Assembly (NCBI GenBank): GCA_015660855.1
Contig: JACSDG010000007.1
Coordinates: 19,641 to 83,640 of the forward strand
Length of the DNA stretch: 64,000 nucleotides
Direction of reading: 5' to 3'
DNA from: Magnetococcales bacterium
Lineage (GTDB): Bacteria; Pseudomonadota; Magnetococcia; Magnetococcales; UBA8363
Under the pieces are notes generated by a model, which was given only the letters and a program-made list of their open reading frames with translations, was not told where the DNA came from and did not search any database. The position numbers were made by a program, and so were the translations under genes. This document shows, piece after piece, positions 53,762 through 62,290 of the stretch. Position 1 is the stretch's first letter, and each line of letters begins with the position of its first letter.

Positions 53762-54370
53762 AATTTGAATATGACTAGGTGATCGCCCAATCCGAGCGCC
53801 TTGGCCTGTGGGAGAGGATGTGCCGGGCCCTCAGTGCCAAAGGGAAGCATGCGACCATTTTGGGTGATCCGAAACAGGCAATTAAATTGGGGAAGGAATC
53901 GAGAACTATCGCCGACGCCATTCAGGATCCCCGTTCCAGTGCGGTGGCCCAGGGAGTCATCGCTAAGGGCTCTATCATGGAAACCCGCATGCAAGTGGAA
54001 CGGGGCGATTCCGAAACGGCCCGACTCAAGGCTGCCCGCGCCCTTATAGAGGTGGAGGCCAACGTCATTCCGAGGAACCCTCAAGCGGAGCGAATACTGG
54101 CAGCCAAACCCCTGGCACAAGGGAGGATTCCATGTTTCTCTGGGACACTTCCGCCAACCGATCGAATCCGAATCCGCCCTTGAGGAACTGCGGACCATTT
54201 GCAAAAAGTCGGCGGCAAAAAAAGTGGACCTGGACGTCAGCGAGGTAAACCTTATTCGGTCCCGCGACCGGAAATTGGAGGATTGCGGTGGGAAGGTCGT
54301 ATTCGACCTGGGCCAGGATTTCCCTCTTTCGGTTCAGGAGGTTCTTGAAAAACTGGGGACAGATCCCTGA
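53762..54370 (+). pseudogene. 3' part of the decayed TPR-like gene
   Basis: From about 53779 the frame encodes VIAQSERLGLWERMCRAL and ILGDPKQAIKLGKESRTIAD, alpha-helical repeat-like sequence. A frame change near 54110-54130 moves the likely coding frame to HVSLGHFRQPIESESALEEL, which ends with EVLEKLGTDP at 54370. A stop also lies at the insertion boundary. With the 5' part this is one gene broken by a nonsense codon, an insertion and a frameshift. Confidence 0.5.
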
Positions 54371-54485
54371 GGAGCAGATGTGCATTGATTTTATTAACAA
54401 TTCTATCAATTTTAGTGCCATCGTCAATTCCGGTCTCATGGGCAAAAAAGACAGCATTATCAGGAAGGGATCAGGAATTCTGAAC

Positions 54486-57149
54486 TCAATCAATTTCCTT
54501 GCGCGCAACAATCAAATCGTTGTCCCGGCCATGCTGGATCGAAAAACCAAAGCTTTTGACGAATTCGATCATGCGATGGTTGGCCGGATCCACATAGCCT
54601 TCCATGATGCGGACACCACGAAGGTGGCAATAATCAATAGTTTTTTGCATGAGTTTGCCTCCCAATCCGTGGCCTTTAATGTCGGAACGAACCACAATGG
54701 CAAACTCACAGGAATCCTTGTCAAGATCGAGAAATATCCGGTTAACCCCCAACGTTTCCCTCTGACCCGTCAAGGAATCTTTGATCGAGGCAATAAAAGC
54801 CATTTCACGATTGTAATCAATCTGGGTCAATCGGGCCATTTCCGGATGCGGAAGGGCTTTACGAACCGAAAGAAACCTTGAAAAAAGGTCTTCCGGAGAC
54901 AGTCTGGACAAAAATTCATGGTGTTGTGGTTCATCTTCGGGACGAATGGGACGTAACAGTACCGGTCGGTTGCCATCCAAATACCAGGTCTCTTCCAACT
55001 CCTTGGGGTAGGGACGTATGGCCAACCTTTGCCCAGAACCGACCATACGACCGGATGTGGAAATACGAATCCGCCCATCGACAGCGATAACGCCATGCTC
55101 GTCGGCAAACAACGGATTGATATCCATCTCGATAATTTCCGGGATATCCACGATCAACTGAGACACTTTGAGCAGCACAGTGCACAAAGCTTCCATGTTC
55201 ACCGGTTTACGGTCGCGGATGCGGGTACGTGAAACCAATTCGCGCGCCAGATTCATGTTCAATGGCGGCAAAGCGATGGCACTGTCGTCGATAACCTCCA
55301 CGGCAGTCCCCCCTTGCCCGAATACGATCACCGGACCAAAAATGGGGTCGGTTGTCATCCCCACCAACAATTCATGGGCACCGGGGCGAATGGCCATTTC
55401 CTGCACCGAAAACCCTTGGAGTCTGGCATGGGGCATTTTCTCGGTGATGCGTTTCAACATGGAATCGGCTGCCGATTTGACCACCTGGGGTGAGTCCAAA
55501 AATAAATCGACTCCGCCCATGTCGCTTTTGTGCGGGATATCTTCGGAAAGTATTTTGAGAGCGATGGGAAATCTCATCCCTTTGGAAATGGCACTCGCCT
55601 CTTCCGGAGTCTTGGCGATGTGCGTTTCCACGGTGGGAATGCCGTAAGCCGAAAACACCGCCTTGGATTCCGCCTCGCTCATCATTTCCTTGTCAGCGGC
55701 AAGGTTGTTTTCGATCATCAAACGGGAAGTGGCGGTGGCGGGGTGAAAATCTTCCAGGACCGATGGTGGCGTTTCCATGAGCATTTCCTGGTTTTTGGCA
55801 TAACGAACCATGTGCAGGAACGCCGTTACCGCCCGTTCTGGAGATTCGTGGGTAGGGATGTTGGCCTGATGGAACGCCAGCCTGGCCTCGGCCACCCCCT
55901 GGCCCCCCACCCAACAGGTAAGAATATTGGTATTGAATTGTTTGGCGGCGGCAATAGTAGCCAAAGCCGCTTCGGTACTGTCGGCGGTGGCGGTAGGGGC
56001 ATGCATCACCAAAAGGGCGTCCACATCGTCGCTGGCGGCCAATAACGCCACCGTTTTTCCATAACGATCCCCAGAGGCATCACCGATAATATCCACCGGA
56101 TTGGATTTGGACCAAGTAGGAGGCAATACGGCATCCAGAGCCTGTATGGTCTGGGGTTTCAATTGTGCCAGGACGCCCCCTTTTTCCATAAGGCTATCGA
56201 CTGCGATGACACCGATGCCCCCCCCGTTGGTAACGATCCCCAACCTGCTGCCCTTGAGGGGGCGAGCACGGGCCAAAGTTTCCACAGCGGCAAACAATTC
56301 GTCAATTTCGTAAACTCTGAGCATTCCCGCCCGGCGGATGGCGGTATCAAACACCTTGTCGGATCCTGCCATGGCCCCGGTATGGGATGCTGCCGCCTGA
56401 ACACCTTCGGGGACGCGGCCTGATTTAATGACCAGAATTGGTTTGTTGCGTGCTGCGGCTCTGGCGGCCGACATGAAACCTCGGCGTTCGTGGATGGATT
56501 CAATATACAAGAGGATTGCCCGGGTTTTTGCGTCCATCCCCAGATAATCGATGACATCGCCAAAATCCAGGTCCAGGGCATCACCCAGGGAGATAAAGTG
56601 GGAAAAACCAATTTTTTGGCTGTTGGCCCAATCCAACACGGCGGTACACATGGCCCCCGATTGCGAAACAAAGGCAATATGACCGGGATTGGCGTTGATA
56701 TGGGAAAAACTGGCGTTCAAACCGATATCGGGCACCAACAATCCCAGACAATTGGGGCCTAACAAACGCATTCCTCCCTCGCGAGCCAATTGCAACAGCA
56801 CGTCGCGCAGGTTGCGACCGTTTGCATCATGATGCATTTGCATCCCGGCAGTGATAACGATAGCGGCCCGCGTTCCCTTGTGAATCAATTTTTTTATCAG
56901 ATCCGGTACCGTCGGCGGCGGAGTACAGATTATCGCCAGATCGGGAACTTTGGGTAAATTTTCTACCGTCGCATAGGCGAGGATGCCGCCAACCGATTCA
57001 TGTTTGGGATTGACCGGCATGATGGGACCGCTAAACCCTCCCTGGAGAAGGTTGCGACAGATCAGAGAGCCAATGGAACCGGGACGTGTAGACGCACCCA
57101 GAACAGCAATAGAGGTTGGATTAAACAAAAATCTTAAATTCTTGGTCAT
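54486..57149 (-). CDS. Pat/YfiQ-like protein: ADP-forming acyl-CoA synthetase domains plus GNAT
   Basis: 887 residues. The N-terminal CoA-binding Rossmann domain (SIAVLGASTRPGSIGSLICR) and succinyl-CoA-synthetase-like domains (LLGPNCLGLLVPDIGLNASF) are followed by an ATP-grasp part (AYGIPTVETHIAKTPEEA, FPIALKILSEDIPHKSDMGG). A C-terminal GNAT domain (about 725-885: VLLRPIRPEDEPQ, VVRSDIKGHGLGGKLM) follows. This is the order of the bacterial lysine acetyltransferase Pat/PatZ, which acetylates acetyl-CoA synthetase and other enzymes. In Pat the synthetase half is regulatory. Confidence 0.88.
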   Translation of the reverse strand: MTKNLRFLFNPTSIAVLGASTRPGSIGSLICRNLLQGGFSGPIMPVNPKHESVGGILAYATVENLPKVPDLAIICTPPPTVPDLIKKLIHKGTRAAIVITAGMQMHHDANGRNLRDVLLQLAREGGMRLLGPNCLGLLVPDIGLNASFSHINANPGHIAFVSQSGAMCTAVLDWANSQKIGFSHFISLGDALDLDFGDVIDYLGMDAKTRAILLYIESIHERRGFMSAARAAARNKPILVIKSGRVPEGVQAAASHTGAMAGSDKVFDTAIRRAGMLRVYEIDELFAAVETLARARPLKGSRLGIVTNGGGIGVIAVDSLMEKGGVLAQLKPQTIQALDAVLPPTWSKSNPVDIIGDASGDRYGKTVALLAASDDVDALLVMHAPTATADSTEAALATIAAAKQFNTNILTCWVGGQGVAEARLAFHQANIPTHESPERAVTAFLHMVRYAKNQEMLMETPPSVLEDFHPATATSRLMIENNLAADKEMMSEAESKAVFSAYGIPTVETHIAKTPEEASAISKGMRFPIALKILSEDIPHKSDMGGVDLFLDSPQVVKSAADSMLKRITEKMPHARLQGFSVQEMAIRPGAHELLVGMTTDPIFGPVIVFGQGGTAVEVIDDSAIALPPLNMNLARELVSRTRIRDRKPVNMEALCTVLLKVSQLIVDIPEIIEMDINPLFADEHGVIAVDGRIRISTSGRMVGSGQRLAIRPYPKELEETWYLDGNRPVLLRPIRPEDEPQHHEFLSRLSPEDLFSRFLSVRKALPHPEMARLTQIDYNREMAFIASIKDSLTGQRETLGVNRIFLDLDKDSCEFAIVVRSDIKGHGLGGKLMQKTIDYCHLRGVRIMEGYVDPANHRMIEFVKSFGFSIQHGRDNDLIVARKEID

Positions 57150-57434
57150 TTTTTCTCATTAGACAAGGAAGATGGATCCAGACGGAATCAGAAAAAAGGC
57201 CCACGAGCATCCGCTGAGGGAGTCAAGGCGGCGGAATTCCATAGTTTTGACACATGCGACTCCCGAAAGGGTAGCACGTATTTCCTGTTAAGAGTAGCCG
57301 ATAACGAAATCAGACAGATTCCAGTGGACTTGACAGGTAGAATCCTGAATAATCCGTTACTGTAATGGAAGATTTTAAGTTGATCCCGCTGGAGAGAAAG
57401 AACCTTTGGTCGGATTATTGTCGGTTTATGGAGA
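57150..57434. other. Intergenic region with a possible remnant frame
   Basis: A frame from the ATG at 57365 encodes FKLIPLERKNLWSDYCRF and MEIANERCIEQSGNG, which is protein-like but lies in a different frame from the DUF4351 gene. It may be the lost upstream part of that gene joined by a frameshift. Nothing else was found. Confidence 0.3.
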
Positions 57435-57827
57435 TTGCAAATGAAAGGTGCATTGAACAGTCCGGAAATGGAAGGTGTTACGCCTGAACATGTCTCGCAA
57501 CTGGGCAGGGAATGGCTCGATTTTCTGGTGAACACAACACCCGAAGAAAAGCTTTTTTCCCTGCCAAAATTTGAACATCGCCTAGTGCAGGAATATCGGG
57601 ATGGCGCGAAAGAAGGCGAAAAAGAAGGCAAGAAAAAAGGCGAAAAAGAAGGCGAGAAAAAAGGCGGGGCCAAAATGCTGACCCGCCTGTTGCAGCGTCG
57701 ATTCGGTGACCTTCCCGACTGGGCTGAAAAAAAGATCGCCGCAGCCGAACCACCCGCTCTGGAGGAATGGGCTTTTCGGTTTGTAGATGCCAAATCGTTG
57801 GACGAGGTGTTTTTCAACGAAGCGTGA
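57435..57827 (+). CDS. DUF4351-tail protein (Rpn/PD-(D/E)XK family relative), probably truncated
   Basis: 130 residues. EGVTPEHVSQLGREWLDFL precedes a Lys/Glu/Gly tract (about 58-77, encoded by a near-perfect GAAGGCGAAAAA repeat). The DUF4351-type tail KMLTRLLQRRFGDLPDWAEK follows, ending DAKSLDEVFFNEA. Full-length relatives carry an N-terminal PD-(D/E)XK nuclease domain related to recombination-promoting nucleases; here it is missing. A shorter copy of the tail is at 51994-52218. Confidence 0.55.
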   Translation: MQMKGALNSPEMEGVTPEHVSQLGREWLDFLVNTTPEEKLFSLPKFEHRLVQEYRDGAKEGEKEGKKKGEKEGEKKGGAKMLTRLLQRRFGDLPDWAEKKIAAAEPPALEEWAFRFVDAKSLDEVFFNEA

Positions 57828-57898
57828 AGCGTTTTGAACGACACGTCCCGAACCTCGCAAAAACCAAAACGGTCCGATCCACTTGGTCTTTCCAAAAC

Positions 57899-58408
57899 CT
57901 ACGCTTGCAAAGACTGGGGACTCCGATCCTTTGTCTCCTGAGCTTTGAGTTGCCAACCCGACTCGCGGACGTGAACCCAATACTCCATACGGCAACCCGC
58001 ATCGCGATAACGCCGATAACGCCCGCGACTGATTTGCAATCCTTCAGGCGACTGATCGATAACAAAATCCAAGACCATGTCAAAATCGGCATACGTGTCC
58101 ACAAACCGGCCATGGGCCAGGACCAGGACGGTAGCACCATTGGTATCCCTGGGTTCGGTACAGATGAGGATCGGATGCAGGGCGACATCCGGCCCAGTAC
58201 AGGGACCATGGGGCAGAAAGGAATCAACACTCTGAGTCCACAAGGACTCATCCAATCGCGCCGCCTGCTCCGGACTGGCAGCCACAAGACAGGCCTTCAG
58301 GTTTTTCGCATAAATCCGGCCCAGAAGACCCATCAATGCCCTTTCCACAGGTCCTGGAGGCAACTGGTAAAATCGGACCAGGGTAGAACCCGACTCCCGT
58401 CTGGCCAT
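57899..58408 (-). CDS. holC: DNA polymerase III subunit chi
   Basis: 169 residues from the ATG at 58408. RFYQLPPGPVERALMGLL opens the fold. LDESLWTQSVDSFLPHG and the ending YRRYRDAGCRMEYWVH are typical of HolC, which links the clamp loader to SSB. It starts one base after the pepA stop; pepA-holC is a common pair. Confidence 0.85.
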   Translation of the reverse strand: MARRESGSTLVRFYQLPPGPVERALMGLLGRIYAKNLKACLVAASPEQAARLDESLWTQSVDSFLPHGPCTGPDVALHPILICTEPRDTNGATVLVLAHGRFVDTYADFDMVLDFVIDQSPEGLQISRGRYRRYRDAGCRMEYWVHVRESGWQLKAQETKDRSPQSLQA

Positions 58409-58409
58409 C

Positions 58410-59936
58410 TTAAAGCAACTCTTTTTCGGCAAAGCGGCACAGCAACCGAACACCAACCCCGGTAGCCCCTTTGGGTTGGCTCGGTTTTTTACCACTCAAA
58501 TCCCAGGCGGTCCCGGCAATGTCGATGTGCGCCCATGGAGTTTTCTTGTCGATAAACCTGGAAAGAAAACAACCACCCGTGATGGCCCCGGCATCGCGAC
58601 CGCCGACGTTCTTCATATCGGCCACCGTCGATTTGAGCAATTCCTGGTAGCCGGGAAACAATGGCAGGGGCCAAAGTTTTTCTCCCACACGCTTTCCGGC
58701 ACGCCCGAGTTTTCGCAACATTTTTTTATTGAAACCCATGACGGCACTGGCTTCATGCCCCAAAGCAATGACACACGCCCCCGTCAACGTGGCCAGGTCG
58801 ATGATCATGTCGGGAGCCAAAGATCGGGCATGGTGGAGGGCATCGGCCAAAATCAAACGCCCCTCCGCATCGGTATTGATCACTTCCACCCATTGACCAC
58901 TGGCGGTTTCAATAACATCACCGGGACGTTGGGCGTGGCCCGAGGGCAAATTTTCGGCGGCAGGTACCAAACCGATGCAATTAACCTTGAGTTTCATAGA
59001 GGCGATGGCGTGCATGAAACCAAAAACGGCCGCCCCGCCCGCCATGTCAAATTTCATCTCCTCCATCTTGGCCCCAGGCTTGAGAGAAATACCACCTGAG
59101 TCGAAGGTGACCGCTTTCCCTACCACAGCCAACAATGGACCTTCACCACCCTGCCGATACTCCATCACAATCAGGCGCGGTGGATTGGAACTCCCCTGAC
59201 CCACAGCGAGGATGCCGTTCATTCGGTTTTTCTTTAATTCCTTTTCGTTCCATACCGTCACCTGGATGGGGAGATCTTCGGCCATTTTACGCGCCTCAGC
59301 CGCCAACATCTCCGGCGTCAGCAGGTTGCCCGGCAGGTTGCCCAGATTCTGGGCCAAAAACCGGCCATTGCACACATGGTGCAAACGTTCCAGTTTTTGG
59401 ACCATGCGTTCCATTTTTTTCTCTTTGACCGCCAATTCCAGGGTGATGGTTTTTTGGTGACCATTTTCACTATCGTTGCCCTTGGTTTTGAACCGATCAA
59501 ACCGATAGCTCCCCCCCCAGGCCCCCTCAGCCAAATGTTCCACGCATCGCCCCGGAGAAATGCCGTTGTGCCTGTCCATAGAAATAAGACACCCCAGTTT
59601 GGCCATGCCGTGGGTCGCGGCAGCCTTGACCAAGCGCGCCCCCACATTTTCTAGGGTGAGAGGGGTGATGGCGTCGGCCTTGCCCAATCCCACGAGCAAC
59701 AGAACGCGAGGATCCGACGCACCCCCGGCCATAGAGAGCAACAACGATTCACCTTCCTTGCCTCGCAGCCAACCCGCAGTCAACACGCGGTCCACCTCCT
59801 CCGCCCAACCCTCGCCCAACCGAGCCAAGGCTTTTTGAGGTTTGCCATTTTCATAAACCCCCAGGGCCAAGGCATCGCCTGGCCAACGATCGGTTGGAAC
59901 CGCGAACAGTTTCACAATCGCAGGATCTTTCTTCAT
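58410..59936 (-). CDS. pepA: Leucyl aminopeptidase (M17), PepA
   Basis: 508 residues. The metal-binding and catalytic motifs of M17 are present: KAVTFDSGGISLKPG, KFDMAGGAAV and the family signature NTDAEGRLILADAL. NLPGNLLTPEML marks the domain junction. It removes N-terminal residues from peptides with two metal ions; some homologues also bind DNA. It is divergent from lptF and co-directional with holC. Confidence 0.95.
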   Translation of the reverse strand: MKKDPAIVKLFAVPTDRWPGDALALGVYENGKPQKALARLGEGWAEEVDRVLTAGWLRGKEGESLLLSMAGGASDPRVLLLVGLGKADAITPLTLENVGARLVKAAATHGMAKLGCLISMDRHNGISPGRCVEHLAEGAWGGSYRFDRFKTKGNDSENGHQKTITLELAVKEKKMERMVQKLERLHHVCNGRFLAQNLGNLPGNLLTPEMLAAEARKMAEDLPIQVTVWNEKELKKNRMNGILAVGQGSSNPPRLIVMEYRQGGEGPLLAVVGKAVTFDSGGISLKPGAKMEEMKFDMAGGAAVFGFMHAIASMKLKVNCIGLVPAAENLPSGHAQRPGDVIETASGQWVEVINTDAEGRLILADALHHARSLAPDMIIDLATLTGACVIALGHEASAVMGFNKKMLRKLGRAGKRVGEKLWPLPLFPGYQELLKSTVADMKNVGGRDAGAITGGCFLSRFIDKKTPWAHIDIAGTAWDLSGKKPSQPKGATGVGVRLLCRFAEKELL

Positions 59937-60012
59937 TTTTATTCATCCTTTTTTTCCAAGGCGTGTCGCTTCCCCAGGCATTCCGTTGGAAAAGATGGTA
60001 GGCTGTGACACC

Positions 60013-61188
60013 ATGATCAGGCTCTATAGATACATCTTCATGGAATGCGCCGTTTCCTCGGTCCTGGTGCTTTTCGTGCTAACCTTTTTAATCATGTTGC
60101 CCCGGGTGCTCAACCTAGTGGACCTTTGGGTCAACAAGGGGGTCGCCATCGGCGTCCTGGGCAGCATGATCCTGTGGCTTATACCCAATTTTGTGGTGTC
60201 GGTCGCCCCCATGGCCCTGCTGATGGGCATTTTGTTGGCCTTGGGCCGTCTGTCCCAGGATAGTGAAACCGTCATCCTCAAAGCCAGTGGAGTGAGTCTC
60301 TATCAGATACTCTTTCCCATTGCAACATTGGTCAGCCTTTTCACCCTCCTTGCCATCGTTCTCAACATGACCTGGGTTCCCGACAGTTTCAACCGTTTCG
60401 CCAACCTGCGCAACGCCTTGCTTTCATCGACAACTTTGGCACTGAAACCGCAAACGTTCAATCAAACCATCGCCGGCTTGACCATCTATATCCATGAACG
60501 GTCCGAAAACGGCAATATTCTCTACGGCCTGCTGATTCACGATGAACGCAAAACCGACGAAATCGTAACCCTGACGGCCCGCAGTGGGCAACTCCTGATC
60601 CGGGGATCGGAAGATTCCATCCTCCTCCTGCAAGATGGCAGCCGCCACGAAAAACTTCCGGCCGGACGCTACCGGCAACTTCGTTTTGCCAGCTATAATC
60701 TGGATCTCGGTATTTCCCTTGGCCTCAAGGAGGAACAACGCAAAACCGGACCCAAAGAAATGAATCTTGCCGACCTTTTAGATTCCATCACCTTCGATTC
60801 ATCGGAGGCATCAATGAAGGCCAGTGCCGAATTGCACCGACGCTTGGCCTTTCCGGTTGCCGGGTTCATTCTGGGGTTGTTTTCCGTCTCCCTGGGGCTG
60901 CAACAATCCCATCGAACCGGTCGTGTCTATGGCTTTGTCGTCGCCGTTCTGGCACTGCTGCTCCATTATATGCTGCTATCCTTCGGGGAAGCCGCTGTCT
61001 TTCGCGGACTTCTTCCCACGGCAGCAGGTTACTGGCTTCCCAACCTGGTCATGGCACTCATAACCTTGTATTTCACCATTCATACCGCTCGGGATGGATC
61101 GTTCCAAATGATTGTCTGGCTTTCCCAATTCATTTCGGCGTTGCCGCAGAAATTTTTACATACGCAAACTGCACCGGAGGAAGTCTGA
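60013..61188 (+). CDS. lptF: LPS export ABC transporter permease LptF
   Basis: 391 residues from the ATG at 60013. Six transmembrane helices flank a periplasmic beta-jellyroll domain (about 125-250, with TIYIHERSENGNILYGLLIH). The coupling region reads RLSQDSETVILKASGVS. LptF and LptG form the membrane part of the LptB2FG complex that extracts LPS. It is paired with lptG and divergent from pepA, the usual arrangement. Confidence 0.92.
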   Translation: MIRLYRYIFMECAVSSVLVLFVLTFLIMLPRVLNLVDLWVNKGVAIGVLGSMILWLIPNFVVSVAPMALLMGILLALGRLSQDSETVILKASGVSLYQILFPIATLVSLFTLLAIVLNMTWVPDSFNRFANLRNALLSSTTLALKPQTFNQTIAGLTIYIHERSENGNILYGLLIHDERKTDEIVTLTARSGQLLIRGSEDSILLLQDGSRHEKLPAGRYRQLRFASYNLDLGISLGLKEEQRKTGPKEMNLADLLDSITFDSSEASMKASAELHRRLAFPVAGFILGLFSVSLGLQQSHRTGRVYGFVVAVLALLLHYMLLSFGEAAVFRGLLPTAAGYWLPNLVMALITLYFTIHTARDGSFQMIVWLSQFISALPQKFLHTQTAPEEV

Positions 61189-61192
61189 CCCG

Positions 61193-62281
61193 ATGCCGAT
61201 TCTGTTTCAATATCTTCTCCGACTCTTCCTGCAAAGCTTTTTGCAAGTGGCCGCCGTTTTCATGGGATTGTTCTTCCTCATCGATGGCATCGAAAGTGTG
61301 CGTCGCTATTCGCAAAAGGTCAATTTCAACTGGGGTGACATCAGCCTGCTGATCCTCAGTCGCCTGCCCGCCTTCCTGACCATGCTCCTTCCCTCCTTCG
61401 CCCTTCTGGCCGCCATGATGGTATTGGCCTCCCTGAGTCGCCAAAGCGAAATTACCGTCATGCGCGCCAGCGGAGTTTCCCTCCACCGTATATTGATCCC
61501 CTTTTTGATGGGGGGAATCATCATCGCCGGACTGCACATCGTCCTCCAGGAACAAGTTGTCTGGCGTTGCAATCAAGCCGAGCAAAGTTTGCAAAACCAA
61601 ATTACGGGTCGTTTCCAAGCCTCCAGATCCCAGTCGGGCAGCTTTTGGTTGCGCAGTGGTCGTCAAATCGTCCATGCCGCCAAGGCCAATCCCTCGGGCC
61701 TCGAACTTGAAGATGTCAGCGTCTTCCGCTTTGACAATAACAACCGATTGGTCAGTCGTATCGATGCCGAGAGAGCCTATCATCAAAAGGGTCGCTGGTT
61801 TCTCAGCAATGGGACGTTGTATCATTTCGGTCGGGAAGCCAATGCCGAGCCTTTCCTGCACAAGGAATGGCCGGTCACCCTGGAACCGTTACAAATGGAC
61901 CGGTCGCGCCCCGAGCCTATGTATTTGTCGCTGTTTCAACTTTGGGAATTCATGTCCCGGCTGAAGCAGGAAGGGGTGGATATCACCAGTTATGAAATGA
62001 CCTTCTTTCGCAAAATGGTCGATCCCCTGACCACCATGACCGCCATCCTGTTGGGGTTTCCTTTCGCCATGCGTTTACCCCGTCAGGGCGGTACGACCCG
62101 CTCCATCTTTCTGGGATTGCTTTTGGGGTTCGCCATGTTCGTCATCGTGGATTTGTCCACCGCCCTGGGAATGGGAAACCGCCTGCCTCCCATAGTCGCC
62201 GCATGGGCACCGGAATTGTTTTTCCTCGGCATCGGTGGTTTTCTTTTTCTGCATCTGGCTGATCCCAAGCGGGGGAGATAG
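61193..62281 (+). CDS. lptG: LPS export ABC transporter permease LptG
   Basis: 362 residues from the ATG at 61193, 4 bp after lptF. The coupling helix region SLSRQSEITVMRASGVSLHR is near-diagnostic. Six transmembrane helices flank a jellyroll domain (HAAKANPSGLELEDVSVFRF). It partners LptF and LptB in moving LPS to the periplasmic bridge. The presence of lptFG indicates an LPS-bearing outer membrane. Confidence 0.92.
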   Translation: MPILFQYLLRLFLQSFLQVAAVFMGLFFLIDGIESVRRYSQKVNFNWGDISLLILSRLPAFLTMLLPSFALLAAMMVLASLSRQSEITVMRASGVSLHRILIPFLMGGIIIAGLHIVLQEQVVWRCNQAEQSLQNQITGRFQASRSQSGSFWLRSGRQIVHAAKANPSGLELEDVSVFRFDNNNRLVSRIDAERAYHQKGRWFLSNGTLYHFGREANAEPFLHKEWPVTLEPLQMDRSRPEPMYLSLFQLWEFMSRLKQEGVDITSYEMTFFRKMVDPLTTMTAILLGFPFAMRLPRQGGTTRSIFLGLLLGFAMFVIVDLSTALGMGNRLPPIVAAWAPELFFLGIGGFLFLHLADPKRGR

Positions 62282-62290
62282 GTTGTCGCG

